In this document: one piece after another, positions 35,187 to 43,095 of the stretch
Position numbering within the stretch: position 1 is the first letter of the stretch
Layout: every line of letters begins with the position of its first letter
NCBI GenBank assembly: GCA_013289395.1
Contig: JABCZY010000005.1
Coordinates: 1-43,507 of the forward strand
Direction of reading: 5' to 3'
DNA from: Bacteroidota bacterium
GTDB lineage: Bacteria > Bacteroidota > Bacteroidia > JABEUT01
Length of the DNA: 43,507 nucleotides
Notes under the pieces: generated by a model
The model's input: only the letters and a program-made list of their open reading frames with translations
Told to the model about the DNA's origin: nothing
The model's database searches: none
Made by a program: the position numbers and the translations under genes

Positions 35187-35720
35187 TTAACAAAGCGTTG
35201 GGGGATGCCAGATGCCGGCCGGCAATAATATGGAATAGAGGCTTCCTTCCTTTATGAATGTAGAAGAAACTTTCTCGTATGTTGAGAATTTGAATGTAAG
35301 ATCAATGGGCATATATTCTTTTGTGATCTTGCTGATAATATCTGTATCACTGCTATTTGATTGCTGCTGTGTAGGGAAGAATTTATCAGCAAACTTCTGA
35401 AATGCATTCACGATCTCGGTTTCCTCATTATCGCAATAGCAAGTAATTTTTATTCCTTCTTGTGTTTTTTCTATATCAATTATATCATATCGTTGGCCAT
35501 TAGTGCTGAATTCTTTATTGGCTTCAATCCACTGTATTGAGGCATATTGACTGTTTGTAAATAGAAAGCACTTTGTATCTAAAGTTTTGAAACCTTGATT
35601 TTGTATAAATACGGTTGCTTCGTACTTTGCCTTGTTCATTTTTGCCCAATACAGTAATTGAATACCGCCTAAGTAAAGCAGGAATAAAGATGTAAGAAAT
35701 ATGCAGGCAATTTTTTTCAT
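35187..35720 (-). CDS. Small membrane-anchored protein with GIWHPP..C tail (copy B)
   Basis: A 177-residue protein with an N-terminal hydrophobic segment (about 4-26) and a soluble domain, ending in PAGIWHPPTLC at the very C-terminus. It is a paralogue of 38392-38937: both share a SQY..I/L.W.E.NKEF..NGQ.YD core, a YCD..ET segment, an FP....S stretch, EY.P, and the WHPP tail with terminal Cys. The two copies flank the TonB-dependent receptor. The Cys/His-rich end hints at metal binding or a sorting/anchoring signal, but I do not recognise the family. A 12-bp hairpin lies between the receptor stop and this gene. Confidence 0.75.
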   Translation of the reverse strand: MKKIACIFLTSLFLLYLGGIQLLYWAKMNKAKYEATVFIQNQGFKTLDTKCFLFTNSQYASIQWIEANKEFSTNGQRYDIIDIEKTQEGIKITCYCDNEETEIVNAFQKFADKFFPTQQQSNSSDTDIISKITKEYMPIDLTFKFSTYEKVSSTFIKEGSLYSILLPAGIWHPPTLC

Positions 35721-35738
35721 GTGTTACAAATTAGATAG

Positions 35739-35774
35739 ACGCAAGCCCTGGGCTTTTAATGCCAGAGCTTGCGT
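35739..35774. other. Hairpin between the TonB receptor region and copy B
   Basis: The stem ACGCAAGC/GCTTGCGT continues into CTGG/CCAG after one C-A mismatch, with a 10-nt loop. It begins 10 nt after the receptor stop (minus strand, 35784) and ends 18 nt before the copy B start. It could be a partial terminator or processing site that lowers copy B expression. Confidence 0.6.
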
Positions 35775-35783
35775 TTAATTTGT

Positions 35784-38294
35784 TTAGTCAGCCTTTATCT
35801 CAGAATTCTTAGAAAGAGCGAAAGGTATTATAAGTTTAATACTAACGTTTCTGCCCATATTAAATACGCCTACACGGTTATCGTAAGGGTTATATGCATA
35901 GTATTTGAAACGACTCATATAATCCATATATCCCGTATTAAGCAGGTTATTACAAATTATATATAGTTCGCAAAACTTATGTCCGTTAGTAATAATATCT
36001 CCTCCAATACCTGCATTGAACAATGTGTAACCCGCAGTGGCCGCTTTACTTGCTGCATATATCTGCGGGCTATTAGCAATGTCAATGCCATTGTAAATAG
36101 CATATTGCTGGTAAATTTTATTTTGCTGCGATTCATTAAGTACTCCTATTTTGAAATAGGCATCTCTGATATTTTCGCCAATTTTATTTATATGGAATTT
36201 CAGGTCAGCTGTTACTCGTGTAGGAGGTACAAATGGTAATACATGTACCGAATCAGGAACATTTAATAAGCCACCATCAACCATACTTAATGATACATTC
36301 AGATCTACCCATGACAAGGTGGAAGGATGTACATCAAGCACTACTTCGCCACCTGATAAACGAGCCTGGCCTTGTGTATATTTATAAACAGGAGCAGGGC
36401 CTAAGCCAATACTGGTAAAGGTATTGTTAACAGAGTCGGGTATGCCTTTGGCATAAATAAAATCGTTAATGTTATTGATAAAATAATTGGCTTCAAATGT
36501 TACATCTTTACAGTTGATACCAAAAGTTCCGTCAATTTCGGTATTGGTTTCAGGCTTCAGCGAAGGGTCTCCAAGTTCCCAAACAACTGTACCATCATGC
36601 ACTCCGTTAGCGCCACATTCAGCAACATTAGGCGCTCTCCATCCTTGTGCTGCATTTACCTTTACATACACATTCTTGGTTATATCATAGGTTCCGCCAA
36701 TGCTCCACGACATTCCACTGAAATGAGAAGTAAAGCCGGTAAATTCATGAATTCCGCCCGGCGTGTTTGCCGCTACAGGTACTTGTGTTGAGTCAACCCA
36801 GTGGTCAATACCATTAAATGTGCGGGTGTCGTACCTAACTCCACCGCTTAAATAAAACTTATCGTTTATTTTTTCATTTGCTATTGCAAAGCCACCCATT
36901 GTAAGGTAATTGTAGTTTGGTATCAGCATAAATGTACCAAGGCTTTGCGATGTTTGTGATACACCATTCGATCCTACAGAAAAGTTAAAACCTCCTAGTT
37001 GCGGAGATACATAACGTAGGTCGTATGTAACAGCGTCTGAATAGTACCATATATCAGCTGAATTGGGCTGAGTAGGGTCGTTAAATTCCTGCCTTACATT
37101 TTTTTGATACGAGAAAATGGCGTTAATATGACCACCACCTACTGCTAAACTATTATCCCAAACAAGTTTATCGTGCTGAATGTGTTGGTATATAACAAAA
37201 GGGGTGTAGCTCATTTCTTCCTGCTTAGTTGCAATTTCGTAACTTGGTGCACCTCCATTCAGATCAGGATAAGAAACTTGCCTCATTTGTAAACCTGTAG
37301 CTGAGTCTCTTGCCCCATCAACAATACCGGTCCACATGCTGAAATAGCTTGCGTGTAATTGGCTGTATCCCCATTTACGATGTATGCCAATAGTTCCATC
37401 GGCATTAAAATTACTGAACTGACTGTTTATTACATAACCATCATATGGGTTCTGGTATGCATGTGCCATTATGTTATCAACACGTGCACTCCATGAAACA
37501 CCACCATTGGTAGTTCCTGCAATATGTGCCATATTATTTATCAGGCCATTATTTGTTTGATAATTAAATAACACATCGCCTTGTGTTTGGCCATTTGGTA
37601 AGGCCTGTTCAGGTATCAGGTTAAGCACACCTGCAATTGCATCTGACCCATATGCCAGTGATCCCGGGCCTTTTAATATTTCATACCTGTTTACTGCATC
37701 AGGGTCTGCTTCAATACCAAACTCATCAAACCAAGGTTGGTCAACTTGTTCAACTCCATCGTTTACGGTAAGTACACGGTTGTATCCTAAGCCACGTATA
37801 ACTGGCTTGGAAATGCTTTGACCATCTGTTATACCCCATACACCCGGAGTTTGAGCAACGGCGTCAATTACATTTGTTGAAGAATTTTCATTGAGATATT
37901 CTTTTGATACTTCAGTTATTGCTTGCGGTGTATGCTGCATGCTCGATGCTTTTGATGTACCTGTTACCACAACCTCGTGCTCTTCAACTTCCGATGCCGA
38001 TAATGCCATGTTGAAAGTTGTACTGCCATTAACAGTTACAGTTTGTTCCCTGTCAGCATATCCCAGCATTTGCACTTCAATCACATAGGTTCCTTTAGGC
38101 AGATCATTCATAGTATACGTTCCGGTTGCATCGGTTTGTGCGGCCTTTTTAAGGTCGGCTATATACACAACTGCACCCGGTAATCCGTTGCTATTGGTAG
38201 TATCAGTAATTTTTCCGGTTAATGTATTTTGCGCAAAAGCTGAAAGGCCTGCAAATACGAATGCAATAAGCAATAATATCTTAGATGTTCTCAT
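35784..38294 (-). CDS. TonB-dependent outer membrane receptor
   Basis: An 836-residue receptor: signal peptide (1-22), a carboxypeptidase-regulatory-like beta-sandwich (about 24-105; GKITDTTNSNGLPGAVVYI), the plug (about 115-225; TPQAITEVSKEYL, IRGLGYNRVLTVNDGVEQ, RYEILKGPGSLAYGSDAIAG), then the beta-barrel ending NVSIKLIIPFA. It uses TonB energy to import a ligand too large or scarce for porins. The ligand is not readable from the sequence. It lies between two paralogous GIWHPP-tail proteins and downstream of a family-5 solute-binding lipoprotein. Confidence 0.93.
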   Translation of the reverse strand: MRTSKILLLIAFVFAGLSAFAQNTLTGKITDTTNSNGLPGAVVYIADLKKAAQTDATGTYTMNDLPKGTYVIEVQMLGYADREQTVTVNGSTTFNMALSASEVEEHEVVVTGTSKASSMQHTPQAITEVSKEYLNENSSTNVIDAVAQTPGVWGITDGQSISKPVIRGLGYNRVLTVNDGVEQVDQPWFDEFGIEADPDAVNRYEILKGPGSLAYGSDAIAGVLNLIPEQALPNGQTQGDVLFNYQTNNGLINNMAHIAGTTNGGVSWSARVDNIMAHAYQNPYDGYVINSQFSNFNADGTIGIHRKWGYSQLHASYFSMWTGIVDGARDSATGLQMRQVSYPDLNGGAPSYEIATKQEEMSYTPFVIYQHIQHDKLVWDNSLAVGGGHINAIFSYQKNVRQEFNDPTQPNSADIWYYSDAVTYDLRYVSPQLGGFNFSVGSNGVSQTSQSLGTFMLIPNYNYLTMGGFAIANEKINDKFYLSGGVRYDTRTFNGIDHWVDSTQVPVAANTPGGIHEFTGFTSHFSGMSWSIGGTYDITKNVYVKVNAAQGWRAPNVAECGANGVHDGTVVWELGDPSLKPETNTEIDGTFGINCKDVTFEANYFINNINDFIYAKGIPDSVNNTFTSIGLGPAPVYKYTQGQARLSGGEVVLDVHPSTLSWVDLNVSLSMVDGGLLNVPDSVHVLPFVPPTRVTADLKFHINKIGENIRDAYFKIGVLNESQQNKIYQQYAIYNGIDIANSPQIYAASKAATAGYTLFNAGIGGDIITNGHKFCELYIICNNLLNTGYMDYMSRFKYYAYNPYDNRVGVFNMGRNVSIKLIIPFALSKNSEIKAD

Positions 38295-38335
38295 AGTATA
38301 TATAATTTGAATTTGGTGCTAATAAAATCTTTTTC

Positions 38336-38381
38336 AATAGCCACAGGCTATTAAAAAATTACATTCCAAAACAAAGGAATG
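38336..38381. other. Two hairpins in the leader of the TonB receptor
   Basis: AATAGCC-ACA-GGCTATT (38336-38352) and CATTCC/GGAATG (38362-38367 with 38376-38381) lie between copy A stop and the receptor ATG at 38294. Neither is followed by a T tract on the minus strand, so they are more likely mRNA structures or operators than terminators. No known riboswitch is recognised. Confidence 0.45.
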
Positions 38382-38391
38382 CGAAGTAAAA

Positions 38392-38937
38392 TTAGCAGCA
38401 GGAAGGGGGGTGCCATATACCTTTATCAGGGCATATGGAATGAATATTTACGGTGTGTAAATATTGCTTAACGTAAGTAACATCGGGCGTTACTGTGTGA
38501 ACTATATTAAGCGGAATGTATTCTTTCTGGAATGCAGTAAGGATGCTTTCAGTATGTTTATCGGACTTATTATTTGAAGGGAAAAGTTGTTTAACAAAAT
38601 TGTTCAAGGCCTTTACCCACTGTGTTTCGTTCTTATCACAATATACTTCGGCAACGTATTCAGTATTGCTTTTAGTTATACTAACCACATCATATAATTG
38701 ACCATTACTTACAAACTCTTTATTTCCTTCTGCCCATTTTAGTTTATTGTATTCAGACTGAGGGAACGTGATCTTTTCTAAAACAGTTTCTTTACTCTTC
38801 ATTGCTACAGATGCTTCATACCTGGCATCGGCAGTTATCATAAAATAAATAAGGCGATATCCTGCAAAGTAATATACCATGGCAAACAACAAGGTTGCTG
38901 CTACGGTACGAATCCATGTAGGAGTGTGTTTAAGCAC
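38392..38937 (-). CDS. Small membrane-anchored protein with GIWHPP..C tail (copy A)
   Basis: The start is taken as the GTG at 38935-38937, one base after the stop of the solute-binding lipoprotein, because it gives 181 residues with a clean N-terminal membrane segment (about 9-33), close to copy B (177). A longer frame to 39018 would overlap the lipoprotein gene by 80 bases. The protein ends PDKGIWHPPSCC. The shared core with copy B is described there. The junction suggests translational coupling to the solute-binding gene, and the receptor gene follows after 97 nt. Confidence 0.75.
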   Translation of the reverse strand: MLKHTPTWIRTVAATLLFAMVYYFAGYRLIYFMITADARYEASVAMKSKETVLEKITFPQSEYNKLKWAEGNKEFVSNGQLYDVVSITKSNTEYVAEVYCDKNETQWVKALNNFVKQLFPSNNKSDKHTESILTAFQKEYIPLNIVHTVTPDVTYVKQYLHTVNIHSICPDKGIWHPPSCC

Positions 38938-38938
38938 G

Positions 38939-40729
38939 TTATTTTTTCTTAGTAGAAGAAGAGTCCGCCATTTTGTTCTCAGCAGTTTTTTCATCAATAT
39001 ACACAGCTGAAACATCAAGGTAATTCATAGAATTGGTATGAAGATCTTTAACAGCCCAATGTGTAAGGCTATAATTCTGGTCATACCAAAGCACCATTAC
39101 GGGTGCATCATTTATTGCCATCTGTTCAGCTTGCTGATAGTATTTATACGATGTCTTCAAAGAATCTGAAGTGCGGCCCATCTCAACCAGCTTATCGTAT
39201 TCGCTGTTTTTGTAACGTGTTATATTATAATACGAAGGTTGTCCTATTGAATCAGGAACATTGGAACTGAGGAATAACATTAGAAAATCAAGTGGGTTTG
39301 GATAATCAGCGGTCCAGCCAACGCCGATCATTTGAAATTTTGAATACCGTTCATCCTGAAGCTTTTGTGCAAAAGGAGCAATGTTGAAGTTTATATGCAC
39401 ATTCAGGTTAGTTAACAATTCTTTTTGAACTTCTAAGGCAACACTTGTATTAATTCCGCCACCATCATTAATTTCAAGTGTTATGGTAGGGAATTTTTTC
39501 CCATCAGGGAATCCGGCATCACTGAGTTGTTTCTTAGCGACCTCAATATTCAGCGAATCTCCTTTTATATTATTAATGTCGTAGTTATTTTCAGGCTTAT
39601 CAGCATACATAAACGAAGGTGGCGTAACACCATGTGTACCCGGTGCAAATGCTTCACCCTGCAAAACCTCGCTCACAATTTTATTACGGTCAATAGCAAG
39701 GTTAAATGCTTTACGAACACGTATATCATTAAACGGAGCAGTCGATAAGTTAAATGCGTAATACTTCGTTGACATTACAGGAACCCGTGATAATAAGTAT
39801 TTAGGTGGCTTATGTTGAAAATCTGAGATCTGTTCCTCAACCATTTTATCAACTTGTGTAGAAGGTACACTAGCTACGTAATCGATCTTTTTTTCCTGGA
39901 AGGCTTTAAACTCCTCAGTTCTGCTCGGAATGAAGCTAATTATAACAGAATCGAGAAAGGGCAACTGGTTTCCAATGCTATCGTGCCTGAAGTAATTTGG
40001 ATTAGCTGTCAGTATAAGGTTTGCTGTATCGCTAACAGGGCCGCAAATGAATGCGCCGGTACCAACATGCATGTCTTTACCGTATTTCTCAACGGCTTCT
40101 TTGGCAATAACAAATCCACCAACCCCTGCAAGCATGTTAAGAAAAACAGGGTTCTTTTTTATAAGCTTTAACTCAATGGTTGAGTCATTTACTACTGTTA
40201 CTCCTTTAATACCCGAAGATGGTGTGCCTTTTTTGCTGCTTTCAAAATACTCGTCTGCACCTACCACATTATCTTTAAACGAAATTGAATAAACAACGTT
40301 ATCAGGCGTTGCGGTACAAAGCTTTTCCATTGAATACTTAAAATCGTTGGCAGTTACTTTTCGGCCTTTACCATTACTAAAGCACTGATCGTCCTGGAAG
40401 GTCACATCGGTACGGAGGTGAAAGGTATATACGGTTCCGCTTGCATCCAGGCTCCAGCTCTTGGCAATATCAGGTGAAATAGCAAGATCTCTTGGGTCAA
40501 GCTTTACAAGGCCATCATATATCTGACAAGCAACATTATAGGATACATTATCGAAAATATAATAAGGGTATAGATTAAGAACTGGGGTATTATTGTTTAA
40601 ATGCAAGGTTCCGCCATAGAAGCGATTGCCTTTGGCAACTTTTTTCGCGCCCTTGCCTCCCAATTGTTTGCACGAATAGGTGAAACATAAAGCGCAGGTT
40701 ATACCAATTAGTAATAAAAATCTTTTCAT
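38939..40729 (-). CDS. Family 5 extracellular solute-binding lipoprotein (OppA/DppA-like)
   Basis: The start is set at the ATG at 40729, giving a lipoprotein signal MKRFLLLIGITCALCFTYSC (Cys20); the frame to 40804 reads through the promoter. The 596-residue protein has the SBP_bac_5 layout: YDGLVKLDP, IAKSWSLDASGTVYTFHLR, GTGAFICGP, VRKAFNLAIDR and a long C-terminal lobe. Relatives bind oligopeptides, nickel or other small ligands for ABC importers. No permease or ATPase gene is adjacent; instead copy A, the TonB receptor and copy B follow on the same strand. Confidence 0.92.
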   Translation of the reverse strand: MKRFLLLIGITCALCFTYSCKQLGGKGAKKVAKGNRFYGGTLHLNNNTPVLNLYPYYIFDNVSYNVACQIYDGLVKLDPRDLAISPDIAKSWSLDASGTVYTFHLRTDVTFQDDQCFSNGKGRKVTANDFKYSMEKLCTATPDNVVYSISFKDNVVGADEYFESSKKGTPSSGIKGVTVVNDSTIELKLIKKNPVFLNMLAGVGGFVIAKEAVEKYGKDMHVGTGAFICGPVSDTANLILTANPNYFRHDSIGNQLPFLDSVIISFIPSRTEEFKAFQEKKIDYVASVPSTQVDKMVEEQISDFQHKPPKYLLSRVPVMSTKYYAFNLSTAPFNDIRVRKAFNLAIDRNKIVSEVLQGEAFAPGTHGVTPPSFMYADKPENNYDINNIKGDSLNIEVAKKQLSDAGFPDGKKFPTITLEINDGGGINTSVALEVQKELLTNLNVHINFNIAPFAQKLQDERYSKFQMIGVGWTADYPNPLDFLMLFLSSNVPDSIGQPSYYNITRYKNSEYDKLVEMGRTSDSLKTSYKYYQQAEQMAINDAPVMVLWYDQNYSLTHWAVKDLHTNSMNYLDVSAVYIDEKTAENKMADSSSTKKK

Positions 40730-40754
40730 AGAATATAATACGGGGTATTTTATG

Positions 40755-40762
40755 CAAAAATA
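40755..40762 (-). promoter_or_regulatory. -7 box TATTTTTG for the solute-binding/TonB operon
   Basis: The minus-strand TATTTTTG fits TAnnTTTG and lies 25 nt upstream of the ATG at 40729. An identical box at 40796-40803 is a second candidate. Confidence 0.45.
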
Positions 40763-40912
40763 GCATTCGCCCCTATAATAGTATACAAAAATAGTGATTT
40801 TCATGGGTTAAAAGCAAAAAAATAAAAAACTCTTTCAAATATTGAATTAAGTTGTTAATATTGCACCGCGAAAAATTTGAGGACCAGACGTTAGTTGGAA
40901 TAATAGTTTTTC

Positions 40913-40920
40913 TATATTTG
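40913..40920 (+). promoter_or_regulatory. -7 box TATATTTG for the 40929 gene
   Basis: It is a perfect -7 box with a possible GTTA 19 nt upstream. It ends only 8 nt before the GTG at 40929, so either the leader is a few bases long or the real start is the in-frame GTG at 40941. Confidence 0.55.
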
Positions 40921-40928
40921 TACGCATT

Positions 40929-41732
40929 GTGAATAGGAAAGTGAAGAAGATAATTTTGTTTTTCGGCATATTGATTGCCGGATTAAGTGTGTCCCATGCT
41001 GGAGTAATAGTGCTTGAAGGTAACTATCAGGGAAAAAATTTATACGTACAAAACCCATTTGCGAGTAGCGGTGTAGGTTTTTGCGCATATGAAGTTACTG
41101 TAAATGGACAGGTTACTACTGATGAGGTAAACTCAAGCGCTTTTGAAATTGATTTTAAGAACCTAGGATTAAAGCCTGGCGATAAGGTAGTTGTAAAAAT
41201 TGAGCATAAGGATGATTGTACTCCTAAAGTACTTAATCCTGAAGTATTGAAACCAAAGAGCACATTCACAACCCAATCTATAAGTGTTGATCCTAAAACC
41301 AGCACACTTAAGTGGACTGCTAAAGATGAAAGCGGTAAACTTACCTATACCATTGAACAGTTCAGATGGAACAAATGGGTTAAGGTTGGTGAAGTTGATG
41401 GTATAGGAACACCTGATGCGCATGAATATCAATTTAAGGTATCTCCAAATTCAGGAAAAAATAAATTCAGAGTAAAGCAAGTTGACTATACCGGTCAACC
41501 TCGTTTGTCGAACCCTACTGATTTTAACTCAGATATACCTGCAGTAACAGAAGGCCCTGAGAAAGTTAAGGATTTTATTAATTTCTCTACGGCTACCATG
41601 TATGAAATATACGATGAGTATGGCAATATTGCTAAGAGAGGCTTTGGTGATAAGGTTGATGTTACTGATTTGAAAAAGGGAATTTACTATTTGAACTATG
41701 ATAATAGCATGACCCAATTTATTAAGAAATAA
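40929..41732 (+). CDS. Exported protein with T9SS-like C-terminal domain
   Basis: A 267-residue protein starting with GTG; the in-frame GTG at 40941 would give the signal peptide (M)KKIILFFGILIAGLSVSHA and a more normal leader. After the signal come two beta-rich modules (VIVLEGNYQGKNLYVQNPF; an Fn3-like SLKWTAKDESGKLTYTIEQF-type region) and a short C-terminal domain (IYDEYGNIAKRGFGDKVDV ... LKKGIYYLNYD) resembling type A sorting ends. I do not recognise a specific family. It is a single-gene unit with a strong terminator. Confidence 0.78.
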   Translation: MNRKVKKIILFFGILIAGLSVSHAGVIVLEGNYQGKNLYVQNPFASSGVGFCAYEVTVNGQVTTDEVNSSAFEIDFKNLGLKPGDKVVVKIEHKDDCTPKVLNPEVLKPKSTFTTQSISVDPKTSTLKWTAKDESGKLTYTIEQFRWNKWVKVGEVDGIGTPDAHEYQFKVSPNSGKNKFRVKQVDYTGQPRLSNPTDFNSDIPAVTEGPEKVKDFINFSTATMYEIYDEYGNIAKRGFGDKVDVTDLKKGIYYLNYDNSMTQFIKK

Positions 41733-41754
41733 AGGCCTTCACAAAATATTTTAC

Positions 41755-41785
41755 AAACCCGAGGAAACCCTCGGGTTTCTTTTTT
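41755..41785 (+). terminator. Strong intrinsic terminator
   Basis: A 10-bp stem AAACCCGAGG/CCTCGGGTTT with a 4-nt loop is followed by a run of T with one C (41776-41785). It lies 22 nt after the stop at 41732 and 9 nt before the next ATG. Confidence 0.9.
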
Positions 41786-41794
41786 ACAACCAAT

Positions 41795-42208
41795 ATGATA
41801 AACAAAATAGAACATCTTGGCATAGCAGTAAAAAATATAGAAGAAGCCAATGCTATTTATAAAACCCTTTTGGGTGTGGCTGCATACAAAACGGAACAGG
41901 TAGCATCGGAAAATGTTAATACATCATTCTTTAAGGTAGGAGAAAGCAAGATAGAGTTGCTCGAAGGAACATCACCGGAAAGTGCAATAACCAAGTTTAT
42001 AGAGAAAAAGGGTGAGGGTATTCACCACATAGCCTTTGATGTAGACGATATTGAAGCCGAAATGGAGAAGCTGAAGAAGCAGGGTTTTACCTTGCTCTCT
42101 GATAGGCCTAAGCAGGGTGCCGACAATAAATTAATATGCTTTGTGCATCCTAAAAGTGCAAATGGAGTACTTATAGAGCTTTGCCAGGAAATTAAGAAGC
42201 AGGGCTAA
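41795..42208 (+). CDS. mce: Methylmalonyl-CoA epimerase
   Basis: A 137-residue VOC-fold enzyme that interconverts the (R) and (S) forms of methylmalonyl-CoA in propionate metabolism. The start IEHLGIAVKNIEEA with H7, the GIHHIAFDV strand (H78 region) and the final LIELCQE (E128) supply the metal ligands typical of the family. No methylmalonyl-CoA mutase gene is in the window. Its last 17 bases overlap the convergent HAD phosphatase gene. Confidence 0.9.
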   Translation: MINKIEHLGIAVKNIEEANAIYKTLLGVAAYKTEQVASENVNTSFFKVGESKIELLEGTSPESAITKFIEKKGEGIHHIAFDVDDIEAEMEKLKKQGFTLLSDRPKQGADNKLICFVHPKSANGVLIELCQEIKKQG

Positions 42209-42830
42209 AGTAATCGAACAAATTAATTGTTTTGGTGCAGTGCAGGGTTTGTATGCCTGTTGAGTTGGCTCCTTCAATGTTTTGAATAGAGTCATCTATA
42301 AAAAGGGTAGAAGCGGGGTTCAATCCGTTTTCACTAAGCACATGCTCGAATATTTCTGTATCGGGCTTCCTCATCTGCATTTTACACGAATAGTATTCCT
42401 TTTCGAATAACTTACCCATTATACCGGGCTCGAGCGAACTGTCCATCATTTCAATGACCGCCGGCAGGTGTATTTCATTGGTATTACTAAGTAATAATAT
42501 TTTATACCTGTTCTTTAGCTCTCTCAGTAGTGTTACCTTTTCTTTTGGGAAGCCTATAAGCAATGCATTCCAAGCATTATCTACCTGTTCATCAGTAGTG
42601 CCTTGTGGCAACCATTTAAGCACTTCATTTCTGAAATGAGCAGGCGTAACAAGACCTTTTTCAAATTCATCAAACACTCCGCTTTGAACCTGCTGTGAAT
42701 ATTGTTTATCAAAATCCTTTGCCCCTAAAGCAATAAAAGCCTTCTGGGTAAGGGAGTAATCAATATCAAACAGAACCCCACCCAGGTCAAAAACAACGGT
42801 TGTAATAGTTGCAGGTACTTTTTGGTTCAT
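42192..42830 (-). CDS. HAD-superfamily phosphatase, YihX-like
   Basis: A 212-residue hydrolase. Motif I is F-D15-L-G-G-V-L-F-D-I-D with Gly at the usual +2 Asp position, as in YihX-type enzymes (DLGN). Motif II is LLLSNTNEIH (S115), motif III K155 in MRKPD, motif IV IDD (179-180). The match to YihX, an alpha-D-glucose-1-phosphate phosphatase, extends through SNTN and GMRKP-like stretches; substrate is inferred from that likeness. Divergent from the tRNA gene. Confidence 0.88.
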   Translation of the reverse strand: MNQKVPATITTVVFDLGGVLFDIDYSLTQKAFIALGAKDFDKQYSQQVQSGVFDEFEKGLVTPAHFRNEVLKWLPQGTTDEQVDNAWNALLIGFPKEKVTLLRELKNRYKILLLSNTNEIHLPAVIEMMDSSLEPGIMGKLFEKEYYSCKMQMRKPDTEIFEHVLSENGLNPASTLFIDDSIQNIEGANSTGIQTLHCTKTINLFDYFSPAS

Positions 42831-42871
42831 AGTAACGTATAAATTTTTAAATTCGCAGCCTCAATTTATCA

Positions 42872-42945
<74 letters not shown>

Positions 42946-42955
42946 CTTAATAATC

Positions 42956-42987
42956 AAGCACTTACGAGTTTCGTAGGTGCTTTTTTT
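42956..42987 (+). terminator. Intrinsic terminator of the tRNA gene
   Basis: A 12-bp stem AAGCACTTACGA/TCGTAGGTGCTT (one T-G pair) with a GTT loop is followed by seven T. It begins 10 nt after the tRNA. Confidence 0.92.
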
Positions 42988-43058
42988 ATTTGAGGTGTTT
43001 CTTGAAATAACTGATAAGAACTGAATGCAAATATAATGAATCAGTGTAAAGTTTGATG

Positions 43059-43083
43059 CGCTGCTCTAACCGTCTGAGCTATA
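43059..43083 (-). repeat. Inverted 25-bp copy of the tRNA 5' half
   Basis: These 25 bases are the exact reverse complement of 42877-42901, that is the last base of the acceptor 5' strand, the whole D arm and the 5' side of the anticodon stem. Similarity stops sharply at both ends. The copy lies between the tRNA terminator and the stop of the partial YD-repeat protein. Confidence 0.85.
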
Positions 43084-43095
43084 ACATAGCTAGAT

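Noticed and set aside
38938-39018. Extended start of copy A overlapping the solute-binding gene by 80 bases
   Set aside because: The GTG at 38937 directly after the upstream stop gives a length matching copy B and a proper N-terminal membrane segment.
43028-43035. Minus-strand TATATTTG between the tRNA and its inverted copy
   Set aside because: It would drive antisense RNA across the tRNA terminator, but it has no supporting -33 or target, so I do not claim a promoter.
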